Shown here: piece after piece, positions 1-11,440 of the stretch
How positions within the stretch are numbered: the first letter of the stretch is position 1
Layout: every line of letters starts with the position of its first letter
From: Cordia subcordata
Taxonomy: Eukaryota; Streptophyta; Magnoliopsida; Boraginales; Cordiaceae
DNA: 64,000 nucleotides
Reading direction: 5' to 3'
Assembly (NCBI GenBank): GCA_028554755.1
Contig: JAPTOF010000025.1
Span: 1,054,001-1,118,000 of the forward strand
Made by a program: the position numbers and the translations under genes
The notes under the pieces: generated by a model
Seen by the model: the letters and a program-made list of their open reading frames with translations, nothing else
Databases searched by the model: none
Told to the model about the DNA's origin: nothing

Positions 1-3000
1 TTGCTCTTGCATCTTGATATTCTTGTGGAATACACAGCAATTCCTTTCATTCTAAACAAAATAAATTTTAGCCTCTAAAAGATGCTTCAAAATGGTAGCT
101 TTAATATTTCTTTCAAGAGCTTGAGGTGTGATATAAGCAAGAATCTTCTCCCAATCGATCAACGAGTCTTGAATCATGGTAAGATGAAGACCTTTGTGGC
201 AAATTCTTCTAGTGAAACAATAATTGAAGAAAAGATGATCCCTAGTTTCACACCCAATCTTGCAAAAGATATGAGTGGGATTAATCTCATTGCCCTAGTG
301 TAGCAATATGAATTAGTGCTAAGACAGTCCTGGACAGCAAGCCAAGTTATGAATGCATGTCGTGGGGTGTGCCCTTTGAACCACACAATGCTATGCCAAT
401 CAACTTTGTTCTTCTTCATTTTAATATTCTCCCAAGTGTGCAAGAAAGTGAACTCACCATTTGGGGAAAGGTCCCAAGTGAAAAAATCCAGAATTTCCTC
501 CATAAGTTGGAAATTAGAGGTATCAAAATGCAAGAAGTAGATAGGCCAAGACCAAGTGCCATGTATGTAAATATCACTAACCTTTGCAAAGAACGGAGGA
601 TTGTTGAAAGCATTACTCTAATGGCTGCCAAGAATACCCTCCACGTGCCATTTGTCATGCCAAAAGAGTGTTTGCTTCCCATTGCCAAGAACATGGGTTA
701 TGTGAGGCCTTGCAATGTCATGACATTTGAGTAGGATTTTAAGGATCCAACTAGCATCCTTTGAGAAAGTTAACATCTAAATGGATCCATCCTTGATGTA
801 ATTCCCATGCATCTAATTACTCCAAAGAGAATCTCCAGAAGCATACGTTCTCCAAAAGGTTTTGAGGGGGAAAGTATTGCTAATGTCTTCAATTTTCTAG
901 ATACCCAAGCCACATTCATCAAAAGGTACACAAATGTATTTCCAAGCAATTTTAGCCCCTGTATTCCTCTTAAGAAAGGCATGAAATTTGGATTCAATTG
1001 TTGCAATGATACCTTTTGGTAGGAGTAATGCACCAGCCCAATAAGAACAAATTGCAATAGAGTAGATTTTACAAGAATTAATGTACCCGAATAGGAGAGC
1101 CATCGTGTGATCTAATTCTCAAGTCTTCTAGTGATTTTCTCCAAAAGTGGAAAGCAATCAGCCTTTCTAAGTTTCTTAGACACAAGTGGAATACCCAAAT
1201 ATCTAATAGGAAGATTACCCTCCTTGAAATCCACTTGGTTAAGAATAGCAAGTTTTTCCTCATGAGAAATACCTCCAAAAAAGATATCACTCTTGGCATT
1301 ATTCACCTTAAGACCGAAAGTGAGTAAAAGGTATTCAAAACCTCCATGATGCATTCAATGGAACAAACATTTCCCTTACAAAATATAAAGAAATCAAAGG
1401 TGATTCAACTTCAACTTAGCACATTTTGGGTGAAAGCCAAACTTTTGGTTATGTTCTAGTTTATTGAGTAGGCAAGAAAGGACTTCCATACAAATAAAGA
1501 TATATGGAGAAAGAGGATCCCTTTTGTCTAATACCATTTGCTCATTTGAAGTACCCTTCAAGACTTCTATTTAATGCAATAGGGAAACTTGGAGAGGTGA
1601 TGCAACAAAGAATTTCAAAAATCCAAAAGCAAGAAGAGTGAATTCAATAAACCTCTAATTGAGAGAGTCAAAAGCCTTCATGATATAAACTTTGAGAGAA
1701 TCTCTAGGAGAAATATAAGATCTAGCATATCCTCTAAAGAGATCATGAGCCATAAGAATATTCTCATTCATAAGTCCCCCTTTAATGAAAGCCGATTGGT
1801 TTCAAGAGATAATAAAAGGCAAGCAATCTTTAAGCCTATTTACAAGTAATTTTGAGATGTGTTTGTAAATAGTATTGTAGCAAGAGATAGGTCTAGAGTC
1901 TTTCACCTAAGAAGGGTTTTAAATTTAGGCACAAGGGTAATGTAAGTAGCATTTACCTCCTTGGGCAACTTTGAAGAGTTGAAGAAAGAACCCATAGCAT
2001 TTAGCACATCATCACCAACAATATCTCAAGCCATCTTATAAAAGTCAAAAGTGTAACCATACAGTCCCAAGCTCTTGTTTAGGCTAAGAGAGAAAAGAGT
2101 GGCTTTGATTTTCTCCAAGTTGATAAGGGCAGCAAGCTTTTCCAAGCAACTCTCATCAATGGTTTCCAATGATCTCTTTTTGATAATCTCCATACTAGCA
2201 TGAGAATGAGAGGGTGTGCCAATGAGATTCTTGAAGCAAGAAACAAATTTAGCTTTGATCTCTTTCTTTGAAGTGATAAGCTTCCCTTCATTATCATTGA
2301 TGGCATAAATGGAATTTTTGCTTTTTCGTCCCCCAAATTTTGTTGTGGAAAAAACTTGTGTTAGCATATCTATCCTTGATCCAATTCACCCTAGATTTTT
2401 TATGAAGCATATTTTTGTAGGATGAGCTCCTTTTCTTTGTTGACAACCTCATCATTAAGATACCCATTGAGCAAAGTGAATTGCACTTGCATAAAAGATT
2501 CCTTGAGATCATCGATATGCTTTAGAATGCAAGAGAAGTATTTATTATCAAAATCCTTGAGAACCCTTTTGAGAGCCTTTTGCTTTTGAGAAAGAAAGAA
2601 CATTGGAGTGCCAAAAACCCATGCACTCCAATGCTTATTTACCTCTTGTAAGAAGAAAGCATGAGAAGTCCAAGCATTGTAGAATTTGAAAGGGTTTAGG
2701 GAAGAGTGCTTGACAACGCTAGTATGAACAATAAGATGACAATGATCCGAAATACTCGAATTGTCAATTAAGAGAGAAGAATCATCCATGTGCTCTATCT
2801 AAAAAGAATTAACAAGGGCTCTATCAAGCTTGCTAGTAATAAGATTACCTCTTTAGCTTCGATTAGTCCAAGTAAAATGAGGGCCAATGGCTTTGAATTC
2901 ATGAATATTGGCATGACTAACACAATTTTTGAAATCCCAAGCACTAGGAGTAACGAACATAGAGGTTGATCTATCTCCACAATTTGACTTCATTTAAATC

Positions 3001-3404
3001 ACCAAGAATGCAAAAAGGGCCATCTTCACACCATAACCTCTAATCTTTTATCCTTGCCCAAAGTTGTTGCCTTCTAGAAGGGTCATTTCTACCATAGACA
3101 AAGGCAACAAAAATAGAGAATTGTGATGGAATTTTCAAATGATAAAGAATACCTTGCTCCATAGTGTCAATGATGGTAGTTTGAATGTGGTGCCTCCAAA
3201 AGAGCCAAATTCGACCAACCATATTCTCTTCCATGTAGTTAGTAGAACCTCAAGTGTTGAAATAAAAAGTAATGAAAGGATCATTAGCCACTTTGGTCTC
3301 TAAAAGACAAAAACAATCCAACTTATGCTTGTTGATCAAAACCTTCACTTCCTTGTGTTTTTTAGGGGAATTTAAACCCCTAATGTTCTATGTACAAGTA
3401 TCAT
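1..3404 (-). pseudogene. LINE A ORF2: endonuclease / reverse transcriptase remnant, C-terminus cut by window
   Basis: In an active LINE this protein nicks target DNA and reverse transcribes the element RNA at the nick. The ATG is at 3402-3404, overlapping the end of ORF1. Decayed endonuclease follows to about 2800, with GDFN altered to GDLN near 3010. The pre-RT segment at 2367-2026 keeps a worn version of the NKSPGPDGF motif. RT continues to about 1100, and zf-RVT lies near 720-170, with WFKGHTP and HAF..WLA readable. The region that should hold the catalytic F(A/V)DD near 1390-1410 carries a deletion relative to LINE B, so even a repaired frame would lack the active-site aspartates. Many stops interrupt the frame. 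Confidence 0.8.
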
Positions 3405-5536
3405 TTAAATGGTGGAGAAGACCAGCGACCCTAATGTATCCTACTAAAAGCACTTTGTTCTCCTTCCAAAACAACGACTTCTCCTCATGCTCCCGATTGA
3501 GAATTTTACCCTTTTCTTTGCCCTCACAGTAATCAAGTGACATATACGTATTGCTTTGCTGAACTTTAGAGCTTAAGGTGTTTGGAGGGGGAATGTTTTT
3601 CTTTGGAGAGGGTGAACTTGTAAATACCATATTTTTATTTGCTTTCGTGCTAAGATTTGAGATATTTTCCATAGCCTTTTCATAATTTGGGACATGCCTA
3701 TTTTGTGATGCCTTTTTTTTGCCAACAACATTCCAAGCATCAATAGGTTTTGGTTTACAAGTAATAGGGATAGCCCTATTAGCATGAGGTAGGGGAATAT
3801 AGGAATGTTGCTTTTGATCTTTGGGCATCAAAGGGCAAAGGTCCTCAACATGGCCAACCATTTTACAATGAGTAGATTTGCTTGGTTTCCAAGCATATTC
3901 TACCTCTACCTGAGTTCTATATCTATCTCTAAGTTTGGGAAATAGTCCATCCAGAAGTTTGTTCTTAATTAACTTCAATGCAAACTCTTGAAAACTCAAG
4001 AATTCTTCTTGACTTGGTAAGAGCATCAATTTGAAATGGCCTTCCAATGAAAGAAGCAATATAGCTAAATCCCTTTTTTAACCAAAGACAAAGTGGAACT
4101 TCCTTGAGCTTAACCCAAATTGGAACTTTGTTACATGACAAATTCACAAACTCAAGATTTGGTTGCCATTTTCTAAGGAGTAATGACCTATGATTAACAT
4201 GCCATAATTGTTGGAGCACTTTTTGGCAACATTCTTCTTTTTCAAAGTTAAACATAAAAAGGCCCTTTCTTTTTGGATACATTTCAACCGTCCCAAACTT
4301 CTACCAAGCATTATAGACCATGTCTTTTACGAGATAAAATGGAGAAAGGGCACCAAGAAATAGTCCCACCAAGCAATAAGTCCAAAATCTTTCACCTTTA
4401 TCACACAAATCTTGTGAAGGATCTTCTATCTCTCTAATGCCATCACAAGTTTTAACTTCAAGTTCTTCTTCTACTTGCAATTTGTTTCCACAAACTTAGC
4501 AAAATCATTTTCCTAATCAAGAGTAGGATCATTAGGAGAAGGTTTATACCATAGAAAAGGGGTTTTTCTCACAACATTTTGTTGAACATTTGCATTTGCA
4601 CCATTTGTTTAATACTTCCCATCCAAATGTTCAAGAGAACCTGATTGAGAGTGCTTGATATTTTCAAGTGTGTTGCATGCTTCTTTGCTGGCCAGAGACT
4701 GTCAAACTTCTTTGTCTAAGGAGTGGTCAAGTTTCACCTTAAGTGACATGTCAATGCTTTGTGACGTGGCAGCCAAGTCATTAGATGAGTAGGCCTTATT
4801 TTGCTTATGTTGACTTGCTGAAATTTCCTTGATTGAGCTTAAAACAAGAGGGGAAATTCACTTGCAATTGAATTTGAAATATGTGGGCACAAGCAAGCTT
4901 TGGACTTTATGGATGAGCAATTGGATTATAGGTGTTTTGGGCAGTAAAAGTACTGCCATGTGAAGGAAAAGTGCTAATCAAGTCAGCCCTAAAAGCATTA
5001 CCCAGTCCTTGCTTCTTTTGTCCTTCGGGTAAAGAAGAATTAACATTTTCTCTTTCCTTTGAACTAGAGCTTCCATGGATGAAAATTTCAACTTGTTCAT
5101 TCAATTTTCTATGTGAAATAGGGCTATCTCTTTGTTTTGCTAGAGAAACAAAGAGCTTTTGTGCAATATCCACTTCAGCAAGTGTTTTAGGTGAGATTGG
5201 TTTAGCCTAACCTTTTCGAGAAGAAGAAGATGAAGCTTTTGAACTTTGAATAAGACTTTTAAGAAGTCTAGCCTTTGTAATATTTTGCTCTTCTTCATAT
5301 TGCCTTAAAGTTTTCCTAGAATCAATGGCTTCATAAACATCCTTGAGCTCCTTTAAGGTAGATGAAACATCTCCACTCTCAAGGGGCGAACCTATAGAGG
5401 CTGAATCAACCTCATCATTTGAAGTAACACAATTTTTAGATTTTGCGTTTGAAATAGAAACTTTAGCTTGCTTCATAGCATTAATTCTTCCACTAGATTG
5501 AGAAGGTGAACTTGAACATTTCTTCTTCTTTACCAT
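3388..5536 (-). pseudogene. LINE A ORF1, DUF4283 / zinc-knuckle RNA-binding protein remnant
   Basis: The N-terminus (MVKKKKCSSSPSQSS) is basic and serine-rich and matches the start of LINE B ORF1 (MAKKKK). A long low-complexity segment follows (5500-4500). The DUF4283 region lies at 4282-3960 (FNFEKEECCQKVLQQLW). A single zinc knuckle sits near 3880-3840, where the first cysteine is replaced by threonine (STHCKMVGHVEDLC), so CX2CX4HX4C is broken. A polar tail ends at 3388, a few codons past the ORF2 ATG. By family knowledge ORF1 packages LINE RNA into a ribonucleoprotein. Several frameshifts and stops lie between the readable blocks. Confidence 0.8.
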
Positions 5537-5689
5537 GAAAAGTCAAGAGTTGGGGCAAAAGGACAGGTTTGATGAAAGTGTTTAGGTTTTTGATGGATGA
5601 AGGTTGTATTGAGTGGCGTGTAGAGAAGAGTAGGAGGTTTTAGAGAGAGGGGAGAGGATTTTCATGGTAGAGAGAGCAAGTCAAGTGCC

Positions 5690-6768
5690 CCCTTTATAGG
5701 CCAATTTATTGATAGACCACATCCTTTTTTCCTTATAAAAAAAAGTTGGTTGAAACACAATGGAAACAATATGGTCACGTTGTTAAAATTAAATCTTTGG
5801 AGCATGGTTTCTTTGTGTTTAAATTTGAGAATGAAGATTATTGTGAGCAAGCTATTGAGCAGCTTTGGTGCGAAAATCGTAGGCCACTTCTTTGGAAATG
5901 GAATCCCGAAGCACAATTGATTAATTTTAGTTAGGATTAAGTTCCTCTTTGGATAATGTTTAGAAATATGCCTTGTTCTTTGATTACTAAGCGGGGCTTG
6001 AGTTATATCGCTAGCACAATCGGATATCCATTACAAATGGATAAGTTCACAGAGTCTTAGACCTTTATTGGTTTTGCTAGATTTTGTGTAGAGATGGACC
6101 TTTCCATGGAGTTATCAAACTTTACGTATGTTAAAATGAGGAATGGTGAATGGGTTAAAGTTGATATTGGATATACTTAGAAACCCCTCATTTGCTGAAC
6201 TTCCAAAACTGTTCGTCATACTTCATCCTCTTGTCCTTGTATGCACAAAGTCAAGTTCTGAGGCAACTTCTCTAAAATGAATAAAGAAAGAGGAAGAAAT
6301 GATTGGAAGAATATTCATACAAAGAAGATGTGGAAGCCCATCATTAATACGACACCTTTCCAAGGAACAATTGTTCCAAATTCAAAAGTTGAGCAAGCTT
6401 CATGCTCAAATCGGTTTGCTAATCTTGAAATTGATGATACAAAAGCAAATGATGAAAAATTAGTTGATATTGAGAAAGAAAATAGAGTTGATGAGGAAAT
6501 CAAGGATGTTGATTCCCCAAACGAAGTTGATAATGACTCTTTGATTGAAAAGAATGAAAAATAAGAATCTGACCCAAATGAAGTTGATAACGACTCCTAG
6601 ATTGAAAAGAATGAAAAACAAGAATCTGAAAGGGAAGTGCATGATGAAGAGATCCATGAAAAAGCACTAGAAGATTATGGAAGGAAAGAAGGAGTAAATA
6701 TTGAAGCTAAGCTGAGGGTTGGTTCCCCCTCAAATGTTGCTGCCTCGCTTCTCCCCTCTCACATATAA
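5690..6768 (+). pseudogene. Half-LINE 1 DUF4283/zinc-knuckle ORF remnant
   Basis: Readable blocks in order are an N-terminal DUF4283 part (QFIDRPHPFF, then WKQYGHV and FVFKFENEDYCEQAIEQLW), a middle block (RGLSYIAST, QMDKFTES, FARFCVEMDLS) and the pre-knuckle motif with WKPLIC. The knuckle (near 6195-6240) has lost cysteine spacing. An acidic, asparagine-rich tail (6277-6768) follows and ends at a stop just before the 3' tail. Stops occur at about 5932, 6058, 6178 and in the repeated tail segment. Only RNA or nucleic acid binding can be inferred, from DUF4283/zf-CCHC_4 relatives. Confidence 0.65.
6516..6629 (+). repeat. 57-bp tandem duplication in the acidic tail of half-LINE 1
   Basis: Two units (6516-6572 and 6573-6629) each encode the peptide PNEVDNDS.IEKNEK. 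Being 57 bp long the duplication is in frame, but each unit contains one stop codon at a different position, so those stops arose after the duplication. Confidence 0.85.
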
Positions 6769-6877
6769 TTGTTCCACTTTGGTTCCTCCATGCGTAGTTT
6801 GCTAGTTTTTCTCCTTGAGTACTCATCTTTGTACTTTACTTTTGTATTTTGAGGTTTCTCTTTTTGTTGTTTCATAC

Positions 6878-6925
6878 CCCCCAAGTCTAGTCAACGATTG
6901 TTATGTTATATCTTTGACTTGGGGG
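6878..6925 (+). other. 3' UTR hairpin of half-LINE 1
   Basis: Arm CCCCCAAGTC (6878-6887) pairs perfectly with GACTTGGGGG (6916-6925), leaving a 28-nt loop. It lies about 55 nt before the A-run. The same structure with different bases occurs in half-LINE 2 and in the 26721 copy, which argues for an RNA element recognised during retrotransposition. Confidence 0.7.
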
Positions 6926-6986
6926 TTAATGGATGGTATGTACCAAATTGTGATTGAATAAAATTTCTCACTTAACTCGCAAAAAA

Positions 6987-7155
6987 TTCTTCACCAAAAA
7001 TAAGACTCCAATGAATCAAAGATGGAGATGTAAACACCAAGTTCTTTCATAATGTCATCAAAGGTAGCAGAAGCAATAACACTATAAATGATATTTATGG
7101 TGATAATGGCAATATTCCCACAAAGAATGATAAAATCAAAGGTTAATTCTTTTCC
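6987..7155. other. Short unassigned spacer
   Basis: About 170 bp between the A-run of half-LINE 1 and the T-run marking LINE C's 3' end. No repeat relative or coding signal was recognised here. Confidence 0.5.
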
Positions 7156-8442
7156 TTTTTTGGCTAGGCAAATGAGTTGCTTTGTATTAACCAAAAGATG
7201 TACAAGTCAAAAAACATTTACAGAAAAGGGTCGGTCCTATACAAGTATTTCCTTTGTCCCCTATAAGTTACATAAGGTTTTACTAGCACTAGATAAAGTG
7301 AAATGGATGAGAAGATTTGTTCCTCTGTTTTGATTCCTTTGTTGAAGATTCAGCCATTTCTTTCAATCCAAATAAAATTAATAGAAGCTTCCCAAAGATG
7401 TTTCAAAATGGTTCCTTTAAGATGAAAGAGTCATGGACCATGGTGAGATGAAGGCCTCTTCTCCATATTCTCTGGAAGAAAATATGATCACGTGTTTCAC
7501 AACCCATTTTGCATAAAACACAAGTGGGATTGATATTCCCTAAGATAGCATTCTAAATTTAGTGTTTACGTGATCATGGATAGCAAGCCAAGCCATAAAT
7601 GCATACTGCGGAGTATTCCCTTTAAACCACACAATGTTGTGCCAATCAACCTTATTTCTCCTTGCTCTAATGTGCTCCCAAGTATGCAAGAAAATGAATT
7701 TACCGCTAAGGGAAAGATCCCAAGTGAATGATTTCAAAACTTCCTCCATGAGATGAATATTTTGGGTACCAATATGTACAAGATAAAAAGGACATCACCA
7801 AGTGCCATGAGAATAGACATCACTAACCTTGGCAAAAATGGGATGGTGGAAGAATATATTGCTCTGATGGATGTCAAGAACACACTCCATGTGCCATTTG
7901 TCTAGCTAAAAGTGGCTATGCTTCCTATTGCCGAGAACATGAGTCATATGATTCCTTGCAATGCTTTTGCTTTTAAGAAGGATGTTAAGTATCCAACTTG
8001 AATCATTTGAAATTATTGCAATCCAAATGGACCCTTCTTTGATGTAGTTCACATGAACTCATGTGCTCCATAGAATATCCCGAAATGCATACATTCTCCA
8101 AAAGGATTTGAGAAGAAAAGTGTTATTTATGTCTTCAATCTTTCGAATGCCCAAACCTCTTTCATCAAATGGAATACAAATGTCATGCCAAGCAATTTGC
8201 CCCGGTATCCCTCCATAGAAAAGCCCAGAATTTGGATTCAATAGTTTGCATGATGCCTTTAGGAAGAAGGAAGGTGCCTACCCAATAAGCACAAAGTTGC
8301 ACAAGGGTAAATTTGGTAAGAAGTAGTGTACCCAAATAAGAGAGCCATTGAATAGTCTAATGGTCAAATCTTCTAATGATCTTCTCTAGAAGGAGGCAAT
8401 CGACCTTTCTTGGCTTCCTAGTCACAAGAGGAACACCCAAGT
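7156..8442 (-). mobile_element. LINE C, 3' part (split by copia I)
   Basis: The 3' end on the minus strand is marked by a T-run (7156-7161) next to a tail resembling that of LINE B, including the 'tgtacatcttttg' motif. Moving upstream it aligns with LINE A from the 3' region to about LINE A position 1195 and then stops at the copia I LTR (8443). The other half resumes at 11441. Confidence 0.75.
7262..8442 (-). pseudogene. LINE C ORF2 C-terminal part (end of RT and zf-RVT)
   Basis: The segment at 7749-7540 (MEEVLKSFTWDLSLSGKF, then WHNIVWFKGNTP and YAFMAWLA) is the zf-RVT region that ends plant L1 ORF2, readable over 69 codons and closely parallel to LINE A 533-174. The part at 8241-8059 (HDICIPFDERGLGIRK) precedes it. 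The CxxC zinc ligands downstream are out of frame. It is the C-terminus of the ORF2 whose N-terminus is at 12444-11441. Confidence 0.75.
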
Positions 8443-10314
8443 TGTAGGATCGATATTATTAAGTGTGGGGTATCCTAGTCCATATTTTCTAAATTATAAC
8501 TAAGAAAACATGCTAGGAAAATAAAATAACCACATTACACACACAAGAACATGCTCAAGAACATATAGAATATAACTAGTGCTTGCAAAAAATATATAAA
8601 GCTAACCTCTTGAAGCGTGGGGCATTTGATGAAGCTAAAACCGGTTACAAGCTTTGTTCCCATTCACGAACAAGGCCACCAAAAATTTACTACAAGAGTG
8701 TCGCAATAAGCAACTCCCCAGTCTTCTTCCCTATGGTTAAAGAAACTTATCTTGAGAGAATAGCCTCTTGTATGGGAAGAATAAAGTAATATGCTCTTGA
8801 AAAACTAGAGCAAAAATCACACAATAAGTGTGTACTATGTGTTGTAGTATTTTCTTGCCAAAAAGGAAGAAATCAACTACAAAGTGGAATACATAAAAGG
8901 TGTAGGGTCTTGTCTATTTATAGAGAGAACCTTGGCACCCAAAGTTGCTAAACTTTCAATGTGGGAGAAAATTTCCATGTAGTATTTCCTTTATGTAACT
9001 TGTCAATCTTGTCTTGGAAGACTTGTGCAAGTTGTCCACTTGTTTTTGTAGTATTTTGCAAGTTGTCCACTTGTCTTGGAAGACTTAGGCCAAGCCCATT
9101 ATCCAAGTCCAACACATAGTCCATAATCCATGTGGAGGCCCAAGCCCAATAAGAAACCATCCTAGCCTAATTAGGTTATTTTGGACTCTAAAGAAAGCCC
9201 AAACCCAATTTCAAGCTTTGGCCCAATAAGGCTACTACCACAATATGGAATTTGCTCTTTCAAGATTACTCTCTCAAAGTCATATCAACTAGGGAAGGGA
9301 CCAAGAAGACATAATTATCATTGGCTTCCAAAAATAATTAAAAATATCCTTGCCCGGTCTAGGCGACATAATAATTATTTTTAACTCCGATCTATTCCAC
9401 CATAAGATCAAAGTTGCACTCCAAGAATAGTTGTCATTACCCAAAAGCTTATCACAAAAGAATGTGAACTTTGTCTTTCACCTACTAGATAACCGACCAT
9501 AATGCCCCTCTATGTATACCCACAGCTAAGACCGGTCCTTTGGCCTGTGTACTATCACCTCCTTAGCTGTATCTTTTTCCGTTGGGTTTCTTGTCCAATT
9601 GCCAACCATCCTTGGTCATGGAATCTCTTGATCTCGGGAGCGACCCTCAAGCCATATCACAGACACACCTATAAAGGTAGTATTACTAGATCTAGATTCA
9701 GATGATAAATTTGGACAATCCCAAAGGGGGCACATAGATTCCATTTTGCATATGCATGTTCTAATTAATTAGAACTTAGCACTCAATGCACAAGGCTATT
9801 GATCCTAATAAAATAAGATCTCACCCACAGTGAATCAAAGTACTAAACGCTAACTTCATTAGTTCATCCACATATACTCAAGATTAAGAGCAATAATCAT
9901 TTAGTAGTAGTGAGTGTCTTGTTTTCTTTCTTTGATAATGGTCCTATCCAATACGTGACACACGTACTATTGAGACAAATCCAGAAAGTCCTCCAATGAC
10001 CTAGGTAGATCACCCTCAAAGAGGATACTTGCTCAATATAACCTTATCCTAGTAGAGTGCCCAATACTACTATTTGGTTATGGATTCAATTTATGACGTG
10101 ACTAAATCTAGACTTGGACCTACTATGCGTCCAGCCTCACTGCGCACCCAAGTCATTAGTGCAAGTCAAAGGACCTTCATACATGCATCGATAAAACATA
10201 ACAGAGATTATATGTAAGAAACTCATAATGCCATTTAACAAAAATATGATTATTCATTGTTTCATATCCAAAATGTCATATACAAGTGAGCTTTAGGGCA
10301 TACTAATCCTAACA
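8443..10314 (-). repeat. Family-1 copia LTR (3' LTR of copia I)
   Basis: On the plus strand it begins TGTAGGATCG and ends CCTAACA. Read as the element it starts TGTTAGG and ends TCCTACA, the usual TG...CA ends. Length is 1872 bp, close to the 1874-bp 3' LTR of copia IV. A candidate TATA box (CTATAAATAG in element sense) lies at 8914-8923. A local duplication around 9010-9090 repeats 'gcaagttgtccacttg'. Confidence 0.9.
8914..8923 (-). promoter_or_regulatory. TATA box candidate in family-1 LTR
   Basis: CTATAAATAG in element sense. The equivalent sits at 39738-39747 and (slightly altered) 47005-47013 in copia IV, supporting a conserved core promoter at one position of the LTR. Confidence 0.55.
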
Positions 10315-10326
10315 ATCTCCCACTTG
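10315..10326 (-). other. Polypurine tract of copia I
   Basis: Immediately inside the 3' LTR the element-sense sequence is AAGTGGGAGAT followed by TGTTAGG. This is the plus-strand primer position, and the same tract follows the LTRs at 23955 and 41126. Confidence 0.7.
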
Positions 10327-10335
10327 TACTAAAGA

Positions 10336-11440
10336 TTATACGCAAAGCCTAATACCCAAAGACTCTAAATGTGTGGCAAACACTTTCTCTGAAAGAGTCT
10401 TAGTAAATGGGTCTGCCAGGTTTTCCGCTGAAGCTATCTTGTCAACTACTACATCTCCTCTTTGGATAAACTCACGGATCAAATGATATTTCCGTTCAAT
10501 GTGTTTACCCTTTTTGTGATTCCTGGGCTCTTTGCACTGTGAAACAGCACCGTTGTTGTCGCAATACAACGTTATTGGTCTGTGACCTGCCGGCACAACC
10601 TCTAGGTCTAATAGGAACTTTCTTAGCCATACTGCCTCTTTCGCAGCCTCAGATGCTGCTACATACTCGGTCTCTATGGTAGAGTCAGCAATACAATTTT
10701 GCTTCACACTTCTCCATGAAATAGCTCCTCTTGACAGAGTGAAAACATATCCAGAAGTAGACTTCCTGGAATCTCTGTCGGACTAGAAATCCGAGTCTGT
10801 ATAGGCTAATGGTGTTAGATCATCTGCATGGTATTCTAGCACATAATCCTTTGTTCCTTGCAAGAATTTGAATATATGCTTAACCACGACCCAATGTGCC
10901 GGTCCAGGGTTTGACTGATATCTACTAACCATGCCAACAGCAAAGCAGATATCTGGTCTAGTACATAACATGGCATACATAAGACTTCCAACTGCTGAAG
11001 CATAAGGAACTCGCTTCACGCTCTCTATCTCCTCAGGTGTTTTAGGACATTGATCCCGAGATAGATAAACTCCATGTCTAAAAGGTAACAAGGTCTTCTT
11101 AGAGTTTTACATGTTAAACCTGACTAATATCTTCTCAATAAATGAAGCTTGAGATAGGGCTAGCCTTCTGTTCTTACAATCTCGCATAAGCTTGATGCCT
11201 AGAACATAACTAGCTTCTCCGAAATCCTTCATTTGAAATTGAGTAGAAAGCCAAACCTTGATGGATGATAACATCCCCACATCATTTCCAATTGGTAGGA
11301 TATCATCCACATATAGAACCAAAAAAGCTACAGCATTTCCATTTCACCTTTTATACACGCAAGGTTCATCAATATTTTGATCAAAACCATAAGATTTAAT
11401 TGCCAGATCAAATTTGATGTTCCATGCTTTAGATGCCTGT
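10336..11440 (-). pseudogene. Copia I reverse transcriptase C-part and RNase H remnant
   Basis: RT from 11440: LYVDDIL (catalytic YVDD) near 11315, then FGEASYVLGIKL. The connection runs to LSRDQCPKTPEEIES and DICFAVGMVSRYQSNPG. RNase H has AYTDSDF, ETEY, LYCDNNGAV and ADPFTK, so the acidic catalytic residues are present. The frame ends at 10336. It is broken by a TAG just after AYTDSDF (near 10780), also found in copia II, by a frame change near 11100, and by a missing N-terminal RT. These enzymes copy genomic RNA inside the virus-like particle. Confidence 0.85.

Larger units (their letters stand above)
1..5681 (-). mobile_element. LINE A, L1-type non-LTR retrotransposon, 3' end outside window
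   Basis: Read on the minus strand this is a LINE beginning at about 5681 with a pyrimidine-rich 5' UTR like that of LINE B (14341) and of the fragment at 28104. ORF1 starts at 5536 and ORF2 at about 3404, and the copy runs off the window within the 3' part, where bases 1-80 still align with LINE B about 250 bp before its poly(A). Order and domains match plant L1 LINEs: ORF1 with DUF4283 and zinc knuckle, then endonuclease, RT and zf-RVT. Many stops and frameshifts make it inactive. Half-LINE 1 abuts its 5' end in the opposite orientation. Confidence 0.85.
5690..6986 (+). mobile_element. Half-LINE 1: ORF1-only LINE-like element, 3' end intact
   Basis: This unit encodes a DUF4283 domain (5690-5935), a second conserved block (5985-6240) and an acidic tail to about 6768, then a non-coding 3' tail with a 10-bp hairpin (6878-6925) and a short A-run at about 6981-6986. 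No endonuclease or RT follows the ORF. Four other units here (13325, 14192/19642, 21597, 26721) share the ORF and the 3' tail. The 5' edge abuts LINE A's 5' end and is probably truncated, because half-LINE E extends further upstream. I interpret it as a non-autonomous element moved by LINE machinery. A decayed host DUF4283 retrocopy is the alternative. Confidence 0.65.
8443..11440 (-). mobile_element. Copia I: 3' half of a family-1 Ty1/copia element nested in LINE C
   Basis: A full 3' LTR (8443-10314) is followed by PPT, RNase H and RT. The element stops at 11440 inside the RT domain, next to LINE C sequence. Integrase, gag and 5' LTR are missing. LINE sequence left and right of it belongs to positions about 1.2 kb apart in LINE A, so the loss of the copia 5' half and of the LINE RT region is best explained by one deletion after insertion. 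Confidence 0.85.
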